64,000 bases of DNA from Mytilisepta virgata (Eukaryota > Mollusca > Bivalvia > Mytilida > Mytilidae). The first letter of the stretch is position 1; the number at the start of each line of letters is the position of its first letter. The stretch lies in assembly GCA_028015205.1 (NCBI GenBank), contig CM051518.1, positions 60,963,978-61,027,977 of the forward strand. The letters run 5' to 3'. Under the pieces are notes generated by a model. It did no database searches and was not told the origin of the DNA. It saw nothing but the letters and a program-made list of their open reading frames with translations. The translations under genes were made by a program, and so were the position numbers. Below are positions 35,901 through 50,900 of this stretch, piece by piece.

Positions 35901-38900
35901 GATTTTTAACAATAGTTTATGTGCATTTGTTTTCTTAATTTCGGTGCTATATACTTTTAAATTTTTGTCCCATCTGTACATGTATATGAATTTTTCATAT
36001 GATGCCATCAAGTTTTAATTACGCTTTGGATTAATTGAGAAGGTAAAAGTTTGAACTGAAAACCTCTGATCCGATAAGACTTGAACATTCTCCCTGACAA
36101 GCCCTTGACTAACAACAGCAATGATCAACTATCTGGTCACAGGGTCTCCTACTATAAAGTGTCAAAGAAAAGACTATACCTCATCATGAGTATCTTCCAG
36201 TTCACCGTCATAAATCCATCTTACTAGAGTACAGTATATAGGCTGTGCTACCTATAAAACAAAATATTTAGCTATAATTAGTCTGGTTCTCAAGCGGGTT
36301 TTAGCAAATGTGTATAAACAGGAAGGTGAAAGGACCAGAGGAAAATTTTGGATGGGAGTGCGGGGGGCCGCCAAATCTCCCCTCCATTGCTCTCGATCAT
36401 TCGGAACACCTCATGATTGTAAAGGGGAAAATCTTCAACTCCTAGATTGCAATGAAATCATAAAGTGAAAAAACACATCCCTGGTTTAAAATAAATCATC
36501 ATCTGACAAGAAGACATCTGAGTGACAGCAAACCCACAGATTTTCCTTCATCACTGCAGTCATTGGCCTAACTTGTCCAGCAGCCCACCATCCTTCGCCA
36601 CACTAATATGTAACTAGATTATTTCTGAAAGGTGTCTAGGACACAAGCATAGCAAATGGATACTTTCCACATATCCCCTCCCTATGAAATCTGTTTGGGA
36701 GTAATATAAATGAGAAACCCATCCCTGCAACATTGGAAAGTAATGAAAACAAGTGAACAGAAATTTTACTGCTGTTTTTAGACTAAAAATTGTAGTAAGG
36801 CCCTGTACTTTTGAAGTTTTCTGTCAAAATTCAGGCACAAAAATGAATGTTTTCCAATTAATATTCTTAACAGAGCAAACAGCAGCTAATCTAAATATTG
36901 TGTATGAATACATTTTGTTTCACATCGTTTACTGAGACTGAAGTATTTGACAAGATGCACAAGTTTTTAAACAGTGATTGCTGGAATTGTAAAAATCATG
37001 AAACTGGATGTATACAAAGATAATAAAATTGATCCGACTTACCATAGTTAAAATGTGTTTGATAAGTGAAGCAATGAATGGATCTCCATGTAGCATATAT
37101 GAATAAACTGAGGAAGACAAAGCACCACCTTTTTTCCCTGAAAAAAACAAAACATCCTGTCAGGATTATAAAGAGATTCTAAATTTAATTAGGCCCAATA
37201 ACTAACATAATTATTGTATCCTTGTATTATCGTGAATTTCTAACAATCAGCAAAACAGTACAGGATAAATAAAACTGATGGCTCAACATGCAGTGGACAA
37301 AATGTCATGCATATTCTTGATAAGAACAAAACATTCTTCAATAGTTCTTCAATATTTTAAGCCTTAAGCACAATTAAGTCATAAATGGGCAAAATCATTA
37401 AATATCTATTATCAGATCAAACCTCTGATTGTGTGCTCCAAGTTCCCAAATTTATTACCAGCTATGTTTCGATACTAGCATGAAATTAATACTTTAAATT
37501 AACTGTTATAAAAATATTGAATTTTGTGAAAACTAAGCAGAATCTAACCGTTGATTTTTTTCAGTTTTATCTGAAATGAGATGAAGTTACCTTTGCACCC
37601 ATCCACTACTGTTGCTAAGGTTTTTAGTCGATGCAGGGGTTCAAATGTCCAGACAAACAATTGTCTTAATGATAAACCAGTAAAGCCTAATCCTATACCT
37701 TGATCTAGTTCCTGATGTAGCTATTAATAGAAATAATGATACATGTATTTAAATTTAACAGAATTTGATAAAATCAAAAGGATCGTTACCATACCTGCCA
37801 ACTATCCCGATTTTGGCGGTATTATCCCGATTTTCATGCCTCAACCCGAATCCCATTATCGGGTTCCTAAAACAAGCAAAAAACCCGATTTTCATAAATT
37901 CTACCCGAGAAAATTTTATTCTTACCGATTTCCGGTAATGGAGGACAACATAGAGATATTTTCCAATCAAATTCATCGTAGTATCTGATATTCGGATCAT
38001 GTTGATTTACCTGAGGATTATCGATCTGTTTTGACACTAAGTATTATGTAGACATATACACGTGCCTCAATAAAATCAATGATTTGTCAAAGTTTTATGG
38101 GTCTTAATTGGTAATAAAATTATTGATCTTTGTTATTTATACCGATCAGCTTGGGAGTTACATAATTAACTGTTTTAATTTTTTTACTTATCATTTAATT
38201 GAGATTAATTATATTCTAATCAAGTTAACTAGTTAAAAAAAATCTTTTAATCAGGTGAACATAGCTAATAATTATTTTAATAACTGATCAAAAGAAGTTT
38301 GTATTGTTTTTATCTCCTTTAAATGCTAATACATATTATTTATATGACATTTACCTTGTTTATTTTTTCATGACATAGTTTGCAATGTATGCAGTAATGA
38401 AGCAACCAAGTCATTGTTTATCAATGTAATTTAAATAAATACAGTGAAAATACAAATATAACACTGAAATAAAACAAATGAACCAAATGAAAGAAACATC
38501 TTTACACAGAATTTACACAGCATAAAAACAATCTCAAGAGTTCAAGAAACAAACCAAAATTGATCCTAAATATACATGAAATACTTTCTACTGGACATTA
38601 TAAAAAAAAAAAAAAACAGTCATAAGATGAAGCGATACATTTAAATTTTTTTCCCCAGGGAAAATTCCCCATGGAGGTTTTCAAAAGTTGGCAGGTCTGT
38701 CGTTACTGATCCTGTAATAATTAGATATAAAGAATCTAACACTGGGGATAACGAGGCTTGCCGAGTTGGAGATGTTGGAAATCTTGCCTGAGAGTGTCTG
38801 AGATTTTCCAGTCTTGTACTTTCCATGGTGTTTGTCTCTGTTTCTCACCCAAAACTATCGAAACAAGCAGCCAAAAATGAGTTACACGCCATTGTTTACA

Positions 38901-41900
38901 TCAACGAGTTACTTCCCGTTTTGGGACGTCATAATATATGAAACATGTACCTGAGTTTGTGGAATTGTTTTAATAACAATTCTAATGAATTTAATGGTTC
39001 TTTTGAACTGGAATAGCATTTCAATGTAAACTTTATATTTGACTAATACTTCTCGTAAAGAATGTACAACTTTATTTTAAGAGTATTATGTATAAAGCCT
39101 TAGTAGACAGTTTGGAGATAAAGGGCACGTGCATTTCTTATCTCACCCGGGTAAAATTAGGAACTGCCCTGTCTCAAAAGTGAGAAAAAGCTTAACCATT
39201 GAAAAACTCTCATTGTGTGACAGTCCAATTTAATTTTTTTTTAATAACCTTTAGATGTCTGCTTTGTAGTTCAGGAATTAGCAAAATTTTTCAAACATCT
39301 TTCTTTATTCAAACTTTGAGCCTTAAGTATGGAAAGGTACACAACATTGTAGATGGAATCATATTCCCTCTGACTGTATTTGGAATTAAAGTAACTATAG
39401 TATAGGTTATAAATATAGATTTTGGTGATAGTCCACAAATTTTCATACCTGATCTGATAATTTGTATAAAAATGAAATGTATCAACAAAATGAAATCTAT
39501 ACCTGTGCTTCCAACACTGCTATCAATCTGTAGTACTCTGTCAACTCTTGTTGTAAGGCTGCACAAAAACTCTGGGAAAATATCAAAATGTATACTCAAT
39601 CAATTCACAATTAATTATATGTATCAAGGTCAATTCAAATTAATTGATATATTTCAATCCCAACTCATCCTTAAAAACTGTCCCACCCATATATTTGTTC
39701 TTGAATTTTTAAATGACTGATTCTGGAAACCAAAATGATAGTTCCCATTTTTTAAACAAACTTCCCATTTTAATTTCTTGCTTTTTTGGAATGGTTTTTG
39801 TGTTAAGAGCTGTTCCAAAATGATAGATTCCTTTTTTAACAAACTTCCCATTTTAATTTCTTGCTTTTTTTAAAATTGTTTTTGTGTTAATTAGATCTGT
39901 TTCCAGCATAGAATTGTCCCATCCTCGGACTGGATGGCTGAAAATCTACAAATTTAATGGCCTATATATGACTGTTAAAAAAATTAAGATACTATTTCAA
40001 AGTAACGCATACTTAATACATTAATGCATGTAAATACATTGATTGCCATTTTATATCTGGATTTTTTAAGGCCAGAATCATTATAGTTTGATGAACAACA
40101 ACCTAACTAAAGCAAACTTCGAAAAAAAAAAATTTTTACACAACAGGATAAATAACTTTGAATATACAGTATTCTTTTGATCTTGTCCCACTTTCCATGC
40201 TTGCATTTTATTATGATTAACACAAAAACAATGAATATAAACAAAAACAATCTGAAAATGTCTGAATAAATTCTGAAATAGTTGGAGGAAGTCCAGCAAA
40301 ACAATGTTTTCAATCTAGTTGCATCAAATATACCAAATTTTCAAAAATATAACTGCATGTAAAAAGCTGTTATCTCTAATAACATTAAACTAACCTGGCC
40401 AACAAGGCCAAATGTTTTATCAACACTTTTAGTTTCAACATAATTTTTGATCTTTTTAAACAACCAACCACATTCTGCTAACTTGCCAACAAGTTGTCGG
40501 ATAGCTTTGGGTATTCCTGCCTGAAAGGAAAAACAACAAATTAGAATATATATACATGTATATAAAACTTAATTTTGTGACACCTGAGCTATTATCAAAA
40601 TCTAACACTTTTTATCTCTTAAAGCAATTATCTAATAACCATTCCTTGGATGTGAAATTTAATGCAAAGTTATGCTTATCAAAATCTACTCTTGGAAATT
40701 CCCATAACGGTTTAGCCTTTAGTGTTTTAAAGACAATTAATTACACACTAACTAAAGAAAAATGAAAAAAAGAGAGTACATGTACATTTCCATAAAAACC
40801 GTTTAGGGACGTGTATACAACATGTTTAAAGTTTTGTGTGCTTATGATTTGGGTATCTAACCTGAATAACAATGCCAGTTAGCCAATGTCTATGAGTATG
40901 TCTTGTATAAATACTAGCTGAACAAATTTCTTGAAAAAGTATTACATCTAATACCTGTGAATCAATTCTATAAGCATCTTTTGATGGATCAAATTTGATC
41001 CACTTTCCATCTATGCCTTGGAAGGTATATACAATGTCTTTGATTAATTCTGACTCTGGTAATTCATAGGAAGCTGAAATGGACAAAACAGAATTTTATA
41101 CCTCTAGATACAATTTTGACAGGAAACTATCTATTACAATTTTACCTACTTACAGTTTGAGACAAGAATATTTTCAAATTTAAATGGTTTCAGAGAAGAT
41201 TTTCGGCTTTCTAATACTTTTAGTAATGGTGGAGACATCTGATCCAAGACCCAGACCCCCATACCTTACAGTCTTTCAAGAAATGTAATAATAAGCCAAT
41301 ATCATAGTGCAGTGAAACCTGGCAACACCTACCTTATGACTGAAGGTTCATATTAAACAAGTGTTCAGTTTGCAAAGATAAATGTATACAAGAGTTTAGC
41401 TAAGCCACATTTTTAATTTTCTTGTAGTTTGTTTAGACAGGTTTCACAGTTCATAAGAAAAACAGTTGTAGTTTTTTCTTCTAACACATTTAATAATCCA
41501 AATTGCAATTTATTGCTTAATTTCCATTTAAATTTTGAAGTGGATGGTGATTAACTAATGATTCTGATGATGCTTTGAATTATTCTCGTAGAGTGAACAC
41601 AACAAACACTTGACAGAAATTCTTACAGGTGCCATAACCATGGAACAAGACTGAACACTTCCACCCAAAATTAACCTGACCTACTTTTTCTGCCAATAAA
41701 TTAAATCTCAACTTTTGATGAAGCTCCCTTGTGTCTTTCACAGGTTAATAATTAGAACTATTTTACAACTAGATGTACTGTGAGCAAAGCTCACAAAGGA
41801 TACCCCCCGCTTTGAAGTCCAATTACCTCCCTTGTGTGATATCGGAAAGCAAAGATTTTTCTTCATGCACATCTTTGGATGATGTACTTCCTTTCTGTAG

Positions 41901-44900
41901 AGTTTCGTTGAAATCCATTGAGTGGTCTAGGAGGAGTTGCGCTTACGAGGTTCATATATAATGTATAAGCCAAAAAAAATAGAAGTCCAATTATCTCCCT
42001 TGTGTGAAATCGGAAAGCTAAGATTTTTCTTCATGCACATCTCTGGATGATGTACTTCCTTTCTGTAAAGTTTCGTTGAAATCCATTGAGCGGTCTAGGA
42101 GGAGTTGCGCTTACGAGGTTCAAATATAATGTATAAGCCAAAAAAATAGAAGTCCAATTATCTCCCTTGTGTGATATCGGAAAGCAAAGATTTTTCTTCA
42201 TGCACATCTTTGGATGATGTACTTCCTTTCTGTAAAGTTTCGTCGAAATCCATTGAGCGGTCCAATAGGAGTTGCGCTTACGAGGTTCATATATAATGTA
42301 TAAGCCAAAAAAATAGAAGTCCAATTATCTCCCTTGTGTGATATCGGAAAGCAAAGATTTTTCTTCATGCACATCTTCGGATGATGTACTTCCTTTCTGT
42401 AATGTATCGTTGAATTCCATTGAGCGGTCTAGGAGGAGTTGCGCTTACGAGGTTCATATATAATGTATAAGCCAAAAAAATAGAAGTCCAATTATCTCCC
42501 TTGTGTGATATCGGAAAGCAAAGATTTTTCTTCATGCACATCTTTGGATGATGTACTTCCTTTCTGTAAAGTTTCGTCGAAATCCATTGAGCGGTCTAGG
42601 AGGAGTTGCGCTTACAAGATATATGGACAGACGGACAGACGGACAGACGGACGGACAAGGTGATTCCTATATACCCCCCCAAACTTTGTTTGCGGGGGGT
42701 ATAATTATGAGGCCAAACTACTAGGAATTTCTACCTCAATCTGGATTTCATGACAAATTACTTCAAAACACTTACTCCATAAAAACAAATAATGTCTGAA
42801 AAAAAGGTTGCAGAATTTTTTGACACACATACAGACTTCCAATTTAAATACATACTATTATCTCCCTTGTTGATGGGTATTCCAGACTCGATAACGGTCC
42901 TTGCACCTCTTGGCATTAATGCTGATTCTGTTCCTTAAAAAAAATATACATTACACTGAAAAGATTACAGTCATTCCAAAACTTTGCATATAAACAACAG
43001 AAATCCAATAAAAAGTTCTGCTTAAACTTATAGTCAAGATGTATGATAAAATACTACATACAGTCAAACCTGCCCTAACGCTCACCTCAATTAAGCAGCC
43101 ACATGCCTTCAGCGGTCGTCCTGGAGTCCGCCCAAATAGTTTGACGTGTTAATTTTAATTTAACTCGAATAAGCGGTCACCTGTCTTACGCGGCCAGCGG
43201 TCACAACAAATGGTACCCAAACTTGAAATTTACCTAAATTAAGCGGTCATTTACCTTTCTATAAATGTTAAAGTCATCGTTAAATGACTTTCAAATCATC
43301 TTTAATTAATAGCTTAGCTTAATTATCATTCAAATTATCCATCTCATCGTCCACTTACGGTCGATTGTGGAAAAAAACATCGTTTCATCTCAGTCGAACC
43401 ACCATATTTGTATGTTAGACAACAATAATATCGTGATCGTTCCGGACCAGAAAGCAAAATTGCCGCTCAGTGTAAAACTTGATTAAATGGTCACCTGTCT
43501 TATGCGGCCACTTTACTTTTGTCCCAATTGTGGCCGTTAAAAGCAGGTTTGACTGTAAATACTACATAAAACTAATAAATTCAGGTCATTTACAAGGATT
43601 TTTTTTACCTGTATTTTTGTACACCTTTCTTTTCTCTTTTTTAAATAATGATTACTAAAACAAGCTATGACAAATTGGTCATCTCATGCAGACAATTTTT
43701 TTTTATTGCGGCAATAATGGCCTAGTTAAAACTATGATAGGCAAGAAATACGTTTCTTGGAAAGTAGGCTAATGTTACCCAGTAATAATATTTCAGATAT
43801 TATTAGTCATCTTATTTTCCCTGCACACACAGTATATATAGAATTATCAACATTTTACAAATAAAATTTACCTCTATCAGATAGTGTGGATACTAATCTA
43901 TTTCCTATATTTCTACTACTTCTTTCTGGGTCTATGTTTGTAAATGTTGTACTGTAAACATATATCATATTTCCATTTCATAGGAAAACTAATTACAAAA
44001 ATATTAGCTAAAAATAGTATAAAGATTCTTCAAAATACATCTTCTCTACCATTATAGTAAAAGATAAAATTTATATATTTTACATCTAAATTAACTACTG
44101 ACCTGAATACTGTAAATTTGGAAATTGTTTGTATACATTGTGAATCTTCAACAACTGACAATGATGTAAAGGCTTAATCATTGCAATATAAATCCTGTCC
44201 TATTTTTTCCATTAATTTCTGAATTTCAGAGTATGTGTAGATAAAAATGAACATTTAGTTTATGTTTTTTACCCTTGAAGTATGCAAACTGAAACATGGG
44301 TGTGAGACCACTGCAGTGTACTTAACTGAGTATTTAGTACACATAAACATATACAGTCGACCGTTATCTGAAACTCGCTCGAGTCGAATTTTTTATGTGG
44401 TCCCAAATTTTTACAGTGCAAATATATGTATTTTGACACTTTTTTGTCGATTTTGCATGAGTCAAATTTTCTTCTATCTCAAACTAAACTTTAAGTCCAA
44501 TGAAAAATGTATTAGTAATGTTGAATATATTTATCATATTTATCTAACAAAACATGGATTTGATGTCTTCACAGGTAAGTTTTACTTCTGGTAATTGACA
44601 ATTGGCATCGATTGATTTTTTGTGCTATTGATTTATTGAGAATTCACATTGATTTGTAAAAACAATTCCCTTTGAGTAGATCAATTAGTGTCAATTTATC
44701 TACAAAGATGTTTAATCAACAAGTTAATCAATTTAATGATTTCTTAGTATTTGTTGTCTTGCTCTTGGTACTTACACAGTATGACTGTCAAATCTATTTT
44801 AATCATTTTTTTCAACTATTTATTATTTTTATATATATAAAATGTTACACATTTATTATATCAGTATCTGAATACTGATAAATAAATTGAGGTCTGGATA

Positions 44901-47900
44901 GTATGTATAAACTATCGCTATACTCTGACACCTACAAAGATTTTAGATTACCGGAATCAGCAAATTACCTCCCTTAGTAACTAATTTGTCAACTCTCTTT
45001 TAGTTGAATTTCTTCTATCTTGATTTTTTCTCGCTCCGACAGCTTTTGAGATAACGAGAATCGACTGCAACTGTATTTACTATCTTGGTACAAAATGTAA
45101 AACATATACCCAATAGTACTTGGTTTTTTATTACATACTTACACAGGTAAAAATGACTGAGGAACAGGTGTGGGATCGTTGCTGTTTATTTCTCCTCGTA
45201 TACTACTAATTCCACTACTGCCTGAGGAGTGTGTAATTGACTGCAGTGAGGTTATGTCACCACCACTGCGTGGAGTCGGTTGCAGGTATCTCAATGGTGG
45301 GTTAAATGGAGTAGATGTAGCATGGGAAGATAACCCTATCCCAAATACTGAACTGCCAAGTCCACTCTGAACAAATAAAAACAGATAAAAATTATTATAT
45401 ATGGCATTATAAACTTGCTTAAATAAAATTCAAAAAATTAATAATTCATTTCCGTCCTGTTTTAAATTAAACTCAAAACACACTTCCTCATTATTCAATA
45501 TAAATATAAATATGCACATCCACCAAATGTAAAAAATGTCAGCTAATTCAGAAAAAACTTTTCTTAAGAAGAACAAATTTCCATGTTTAAAATGTGCATA
45601 TATGTATAGTTTGTACCTACCTTGGTTGTCAAGGTATCAGCTCTGGGTGCACTATCCGACAGTGAAAGCAACAAGTGTAAAATTGCCCATCTATTCCTTA
45701 TTACACCCTGAAATTTTTAAAAGAAATTTTATTATCAAGCTCATCTACCTTTTTATCAATATGTCTGTCAACAGTGATGTACAAATTGTTTATGTAAATA
45801 ACAGTACCATATTTTAATATTTAACAGCATCAATTGTGTGTTTGATGGTTGCTAACTGAGTTTAATTGTGACATGTCAGCAGAGAGGGTAAACAGATGTT
45901 TGCAACAATCAAAACACAAAATACCATCAGCAAATATTAAAATACACTATTGTTATCCCCAATCTTATACAAATGTTAAATTTTAAGTAGAAAAATTTCT
46001 AAAATCTGGAAAAAATACTGATCTTGATGTTAACTTCCACAGCATCAATTGCAGAATCATTGCCATATTTCAAACATCATTCAATGAAAATCAGTTACAT
46101 ATATATCCAATTCTGCATAAGATATCCCATGTTACCAATGTTGATGAACAAGATATGCAAATTTCCTCAACTTAGGATTCTCCAGTTGTGTCCATGGCAT
46201 AAAATAATAGAAGCAGGAACAATAACAATATTAAACCAAAAACATTAAAGAGCACAAAATGACCCCAAAAATTTGTTCAATTTGGAAACAAAAATTGCCA
46301 ATGGCAATGTTTTAGCCATATCAAGAAGATTTGTGGACACTTTGTGGAGGACTTCACAACAATCATTTGTACCAAGTTACAAATCATTTGCACTTAAAGT
46401 TTCAGGACAGAAGATTTTTAAAGTTTCAGTTTATCGGTAACAAGGATTACCCATGGCAGCCATGATTTTTGCCGGACCAAGTCAAAAAGAAGGATCTTGG
46501 TAGAAGACCTAAAAAAAATCACTTCTATCAAGTTACAAATCATTTGCACTTGTAGATTCAGAGGAGATGATGTTTCAAACTACAGCCAAGCAGAAACAAG
46601 AACTGCCCATGGCGACCATGTTTTTCGACTAATCAAGATAAAATGAGGAATGTTTGTAGAGGACTTCATTAACATCATTTGTACCAAGTTACAAATCAGT
46701 TGCACTTGTGATTTCAGAGGAGATGATTTTTAAAGTTTCAACCAATCAGAAACAAGAATTGCCGATTGTGGCCATGTTTTACCGGATCAAGTTGAAATGA
46801 GGAATCTTTGTAGAAGACCTCACAAACATCCATTGTATCAAGTTACAAATCATTTGCACTTGAATTTTCAGAGGAGATGATTTTTCAAATTTCAGCCAAT
46901 CAGAAAAAAGAATTGCCCAATGCAGCCATGTTTTTTGCCAGGTGAGCTAAAAAGGAAGATAATAAAGATCAAATTGGTAAGTGGTCCATTGGAGGCATTC
47001 AAAAATTCCAAATTTGTATTCTTCAATATACTAGTACCTGAGACTGTAATTTTCTATGAAGATCAGAAAACACAGCTGCATCACTTTCCCTTCCTCTGCG
47101 TACCACTGAAAATAAACAATGGATTGAATGAAAACTTGTATGCTTCATCTTGGTTCATAATAATCACAAACAGTCTTTGTCATAAAATGTTTTCAAAACT
47201 TGTCTTCAGTATCAAGAATGCATTTGTACAGAACTCAGAATTTCTCAGTTGTGATGATATGTAATATAACATGCATTTTCTTTTTTATTATGAAACCAAA
47301 TAAATTGTCTTTGTTTCTAAATTAGCAAAAAAATATAAATGGTGACAAGATACACATTCAAACTGGTAGTTATAAAAAAAAATCTCATTACCGTAATAAT
47401 CCTAATTATTCGACGGCCTAATAATTCCACACTGTTGAAAATTCAAGGAAAATTTGATAACTCTTATTTTTCGACAATTTCAAATTTGTCAAAGTTAAGA
47501 TCGTTGTTCTCAGGTGGTGACAGTCAGTAATTTTAACTTCTTAGGTAAGTTAATTACTTTCAGTCCTTATCGAGCATTTATTTCGTCTTTCTAAACCATA
47601 TAAACTATCGATCTTAATAACTTCGATTGAAACAAGATCGATTTTAAGTAAATTTTATTGAATTTGAAGTTTAATTTTGAAAAGAAATCCATAAACTGTT
47701 ATCACAGAGATATGTCTCGCCTTTTTGTAATTTTGATTATGCAAATGTTGAAATCATAATAGCAATACCTTAACATCTTACACAAATTATGCAAATATTC
47801 AAAGTCAATGAACCATGACTGAGTTACCATGAATGAGATGTGTGAATGCTAATACAACTGGATACCAAATACCATTGACTTATTATAAGTCGTTCCCAAA

Positions 47901-50900
47901 CCTAAATACAAAAATTTTGTGGGAAAAATTTGGTTGATTATATAGGGAATCACTGATGCGTGACTGGAGTGGGGCCCCCCTTAGGTCAGTCAATGCCCCC
48001 CCTCCCCCCCCCCCCCCCCCCCTTACAAAAAGTTCTGGATCCGCCACTGATAGCAATACTTTAACATGTAAGTTATGCAAATATTCAGTCAATGAATATG
48101 CATGAATTAGCATACCTATGTGTAGCTTTTCAACCCAACCTCATCATGGCGAGACAAAAATCTTTTTGCTTGGCTTTGTGTCCAATAAAATATAATTTTG
48201 TTTGTTTACTTATAGTTACTTATAGTTGATTTCCAGTACAGGATCCCTCAAGGTTCCTCTTCACCAGACTCATAATATATGTAAAGTAAGCAAACCATTC
48301 AAAGTCAATAGACCATGACTGAGGGGGTGGAGCCAAATAATCTCCATGGCAATGAGATGTAGCAATGGTAATACATCTGCATACCAATTATCATTGACCT
48401 ACCACTGGTGGATCCCCATAAACTGACCTAATCACAAACTAATACATGTAAAGTAAGCAAACCATTCAAAGTCAATAGACCATGACTGAGGGGGTGGAGC
48501 CAAATAATCTCCATGGAAATGAGATGTAGCAATGGTAATAACATCTGCATACCTATTATCATTGACCTACCACTAGTGGATCCCCATAAACTGACCTAAT
48601 CACAAACTAATACATGTAAAGTAAGCAAACCATTCAAAGTCAATAGACCATGACTGAGGGGGCGGAGCCAAATAATCTCCATGGCAATGAGATGTGGCAA
48701 TGGTAATACATCTGCATACCAATTATCATTGACCTACCACTAGTGGATCCCCATAAAACAGAGCTAATCACAAACTAATACATTGTTGACGCCATCGTCG
48801 CCGCCGCCGACGCCGGAAACAGCATACCTATGTCTCGCCTTTTGACTCCGTCAAGGCGAGACAAAAACAGTGTGGAACGGAATTACGTATTCACATTTCT
48901 CAGAGAAATAAATTTTCAATTGAAATGAATAATGTTTTTACAAAACAAATCCTCTTATCATTGTTTATTAGATATTTAAATGTTATAGTTATATTTTCTA
49001 AAAAGACAATGAGACTACAAAAGTTGAACATGTGTTGTAAAAATCATTTGTGAGATGCTCTGAATCAAGATCATGTGGTGCATATTAGTCAGCAACATGG
49101 TGGGTCATTTGAACTTTTGCTACTGTTTTTGTCTTGAACATTAAAACAACTATTAATTTGAAGGCACAGAAGATAAATTCATGAAAGCACAATATAATAA
49201 CAATACCGCAAGTATGACCAATTATTTAGATTGCCTATTCTTAAAGTACAATGACCAGGTCGATCATATGGAGTGTAAAAATGACAACAATGTGGACGGA
49301 AAGACAAAAACTCTATTTTTTCGACAATTTTCCAACTTTTCTAAAAAGTATGTGTATTTTAGTGTCAAATAAATAGAATAAGTACGGTACGTGTACTTAC
49401 ATTTACGTTTAATCCTTTCTGCAACCTGTATTTCATCACTTTCCACTAATGGATCAACTTTACTGTAATAAACAAAGTTTAATACTGTTGAAGCATTGGA
49501 AATCGTCACGATATTCTAATTCCTTTCATAAACAAACATATGTACAAATGTTTAGGTGTAACAGGTGAGTTTAACTTATTATGCTAAATACTTCAGAAAA
49601 TATAAAATGCAATAAAATGTACATGTACCTCCATTTAAGAATTGTGTGACTACTTTCAGACTTAAATGTGCATATTAAACAAATTTTGTAGGTACACAAT
49701 TGCCAAATTTATAAGATTCATCTACATGTATATTTTGCAAAGCACTCCACTTGAAATATCGCTAAGGGCTCTCATCAACTTTCAGTGGGTCTGTGATTTT
49801 TCTCCATAATTAACAGCACTGTTCTTGTCATGTATATGTTAGGCTTTAATCTATTTAATGTCCCCTCTGTGACAGAATAACACTTACAACTTCTAATTTT
49901 CAATCTATGTTCAAATATACCAAATGTTTCTTTCCAGACCTTGAATTTAGCAACAATTTAGGAAAAATCAATGTCAGATTAAGCCAAACTAACATCATAT
50001 TTATTCCAACTTAAATCTTATTTTGATGTTCTACCACATGCTAATATGGATCAGCACTAAACACTTTATTGCAGCAAAACTGATAACAGCTATTTTCACT
50101 TATTTTTTGTATTGTTCCCGTATTGTGTACACAGCTGATTTGTGTTCTAAAATAAATGAGGCCACAATTTAAAAATTCTTCATTTCCCCTCACCCCTACC
50201 AAGATTTTTGCTGTTGGGTAGTCCGGTAGATAGGTAGATATTCTTTTTTATTTTGTTGAAAAATGTATTTTATTTTTCACACCCTGAACCTTACATGAAA
50301 AGTCATCATTTAGGCAAACTTACAGGAGACAAGTCACAATACTCAATTTTTTGTGAAGGACAACTAGTCATCACAGTATATTTTGGCATGCTGAAGCAGG
50401 ATAAGAACATGGAATTTTGTGATTCTCGGCCATTATCAATCTCATTGATGAAATTTCATATAACTCACAAATAATGGTCAGCCTAAAAAACCAACATGCA
50501 CTTCCGTTTGCAATAATGTTTTTCCGAAATTTGAATAAAAAAAAAGAAACACAATTGTCCAATCAATTTTTTTTGATCGGCAGTTATTTTCCCAGTCGGT
50601 CGGTCTGGGGAACAAATCTATTTTTTATTTTGGCCTGAACCCAATTTGTCTTCTCTTTATTATAAATATGTCCGAGCAATTTACTCAATAAAGGAATCCT
50701 GATCTGTATGAAAATGTACAAAACTTTACCTTCCAACAATTCTTAAGGCATGCTGCAGTACTGGAAATATTGAATCTGTAATAAATTATATACTGTAAAA
50801 AACATTGGTTTTTGCCAAATTTTTGCATAATATATATGTAAAATGGATTTTAAGGAAAATAGTTATAATAAAGAACATAGAAACTACTAGTTATATAAGA

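Noticed and set aside
41814..42640. Regular 167-bp repeat that might suggest a CRISPR-like array
   Set aside because: The units are contiguous with no unique spacers, lie in an intron of an animal gene and have HINE-type ends.
44262..44594. 110-codon plus-strand ORF
   Set aside because: It crosses the left end of a pogo-like MITE and has no recognisable domain.
49401..49462. Direct splice of TUBGCP3 exon 3 to exon 5
   Set aside because: It would shift the frame and hit a stop within exon 5; the 68-bp exon 4 at 47038-47105 restores the frame and matches the family.
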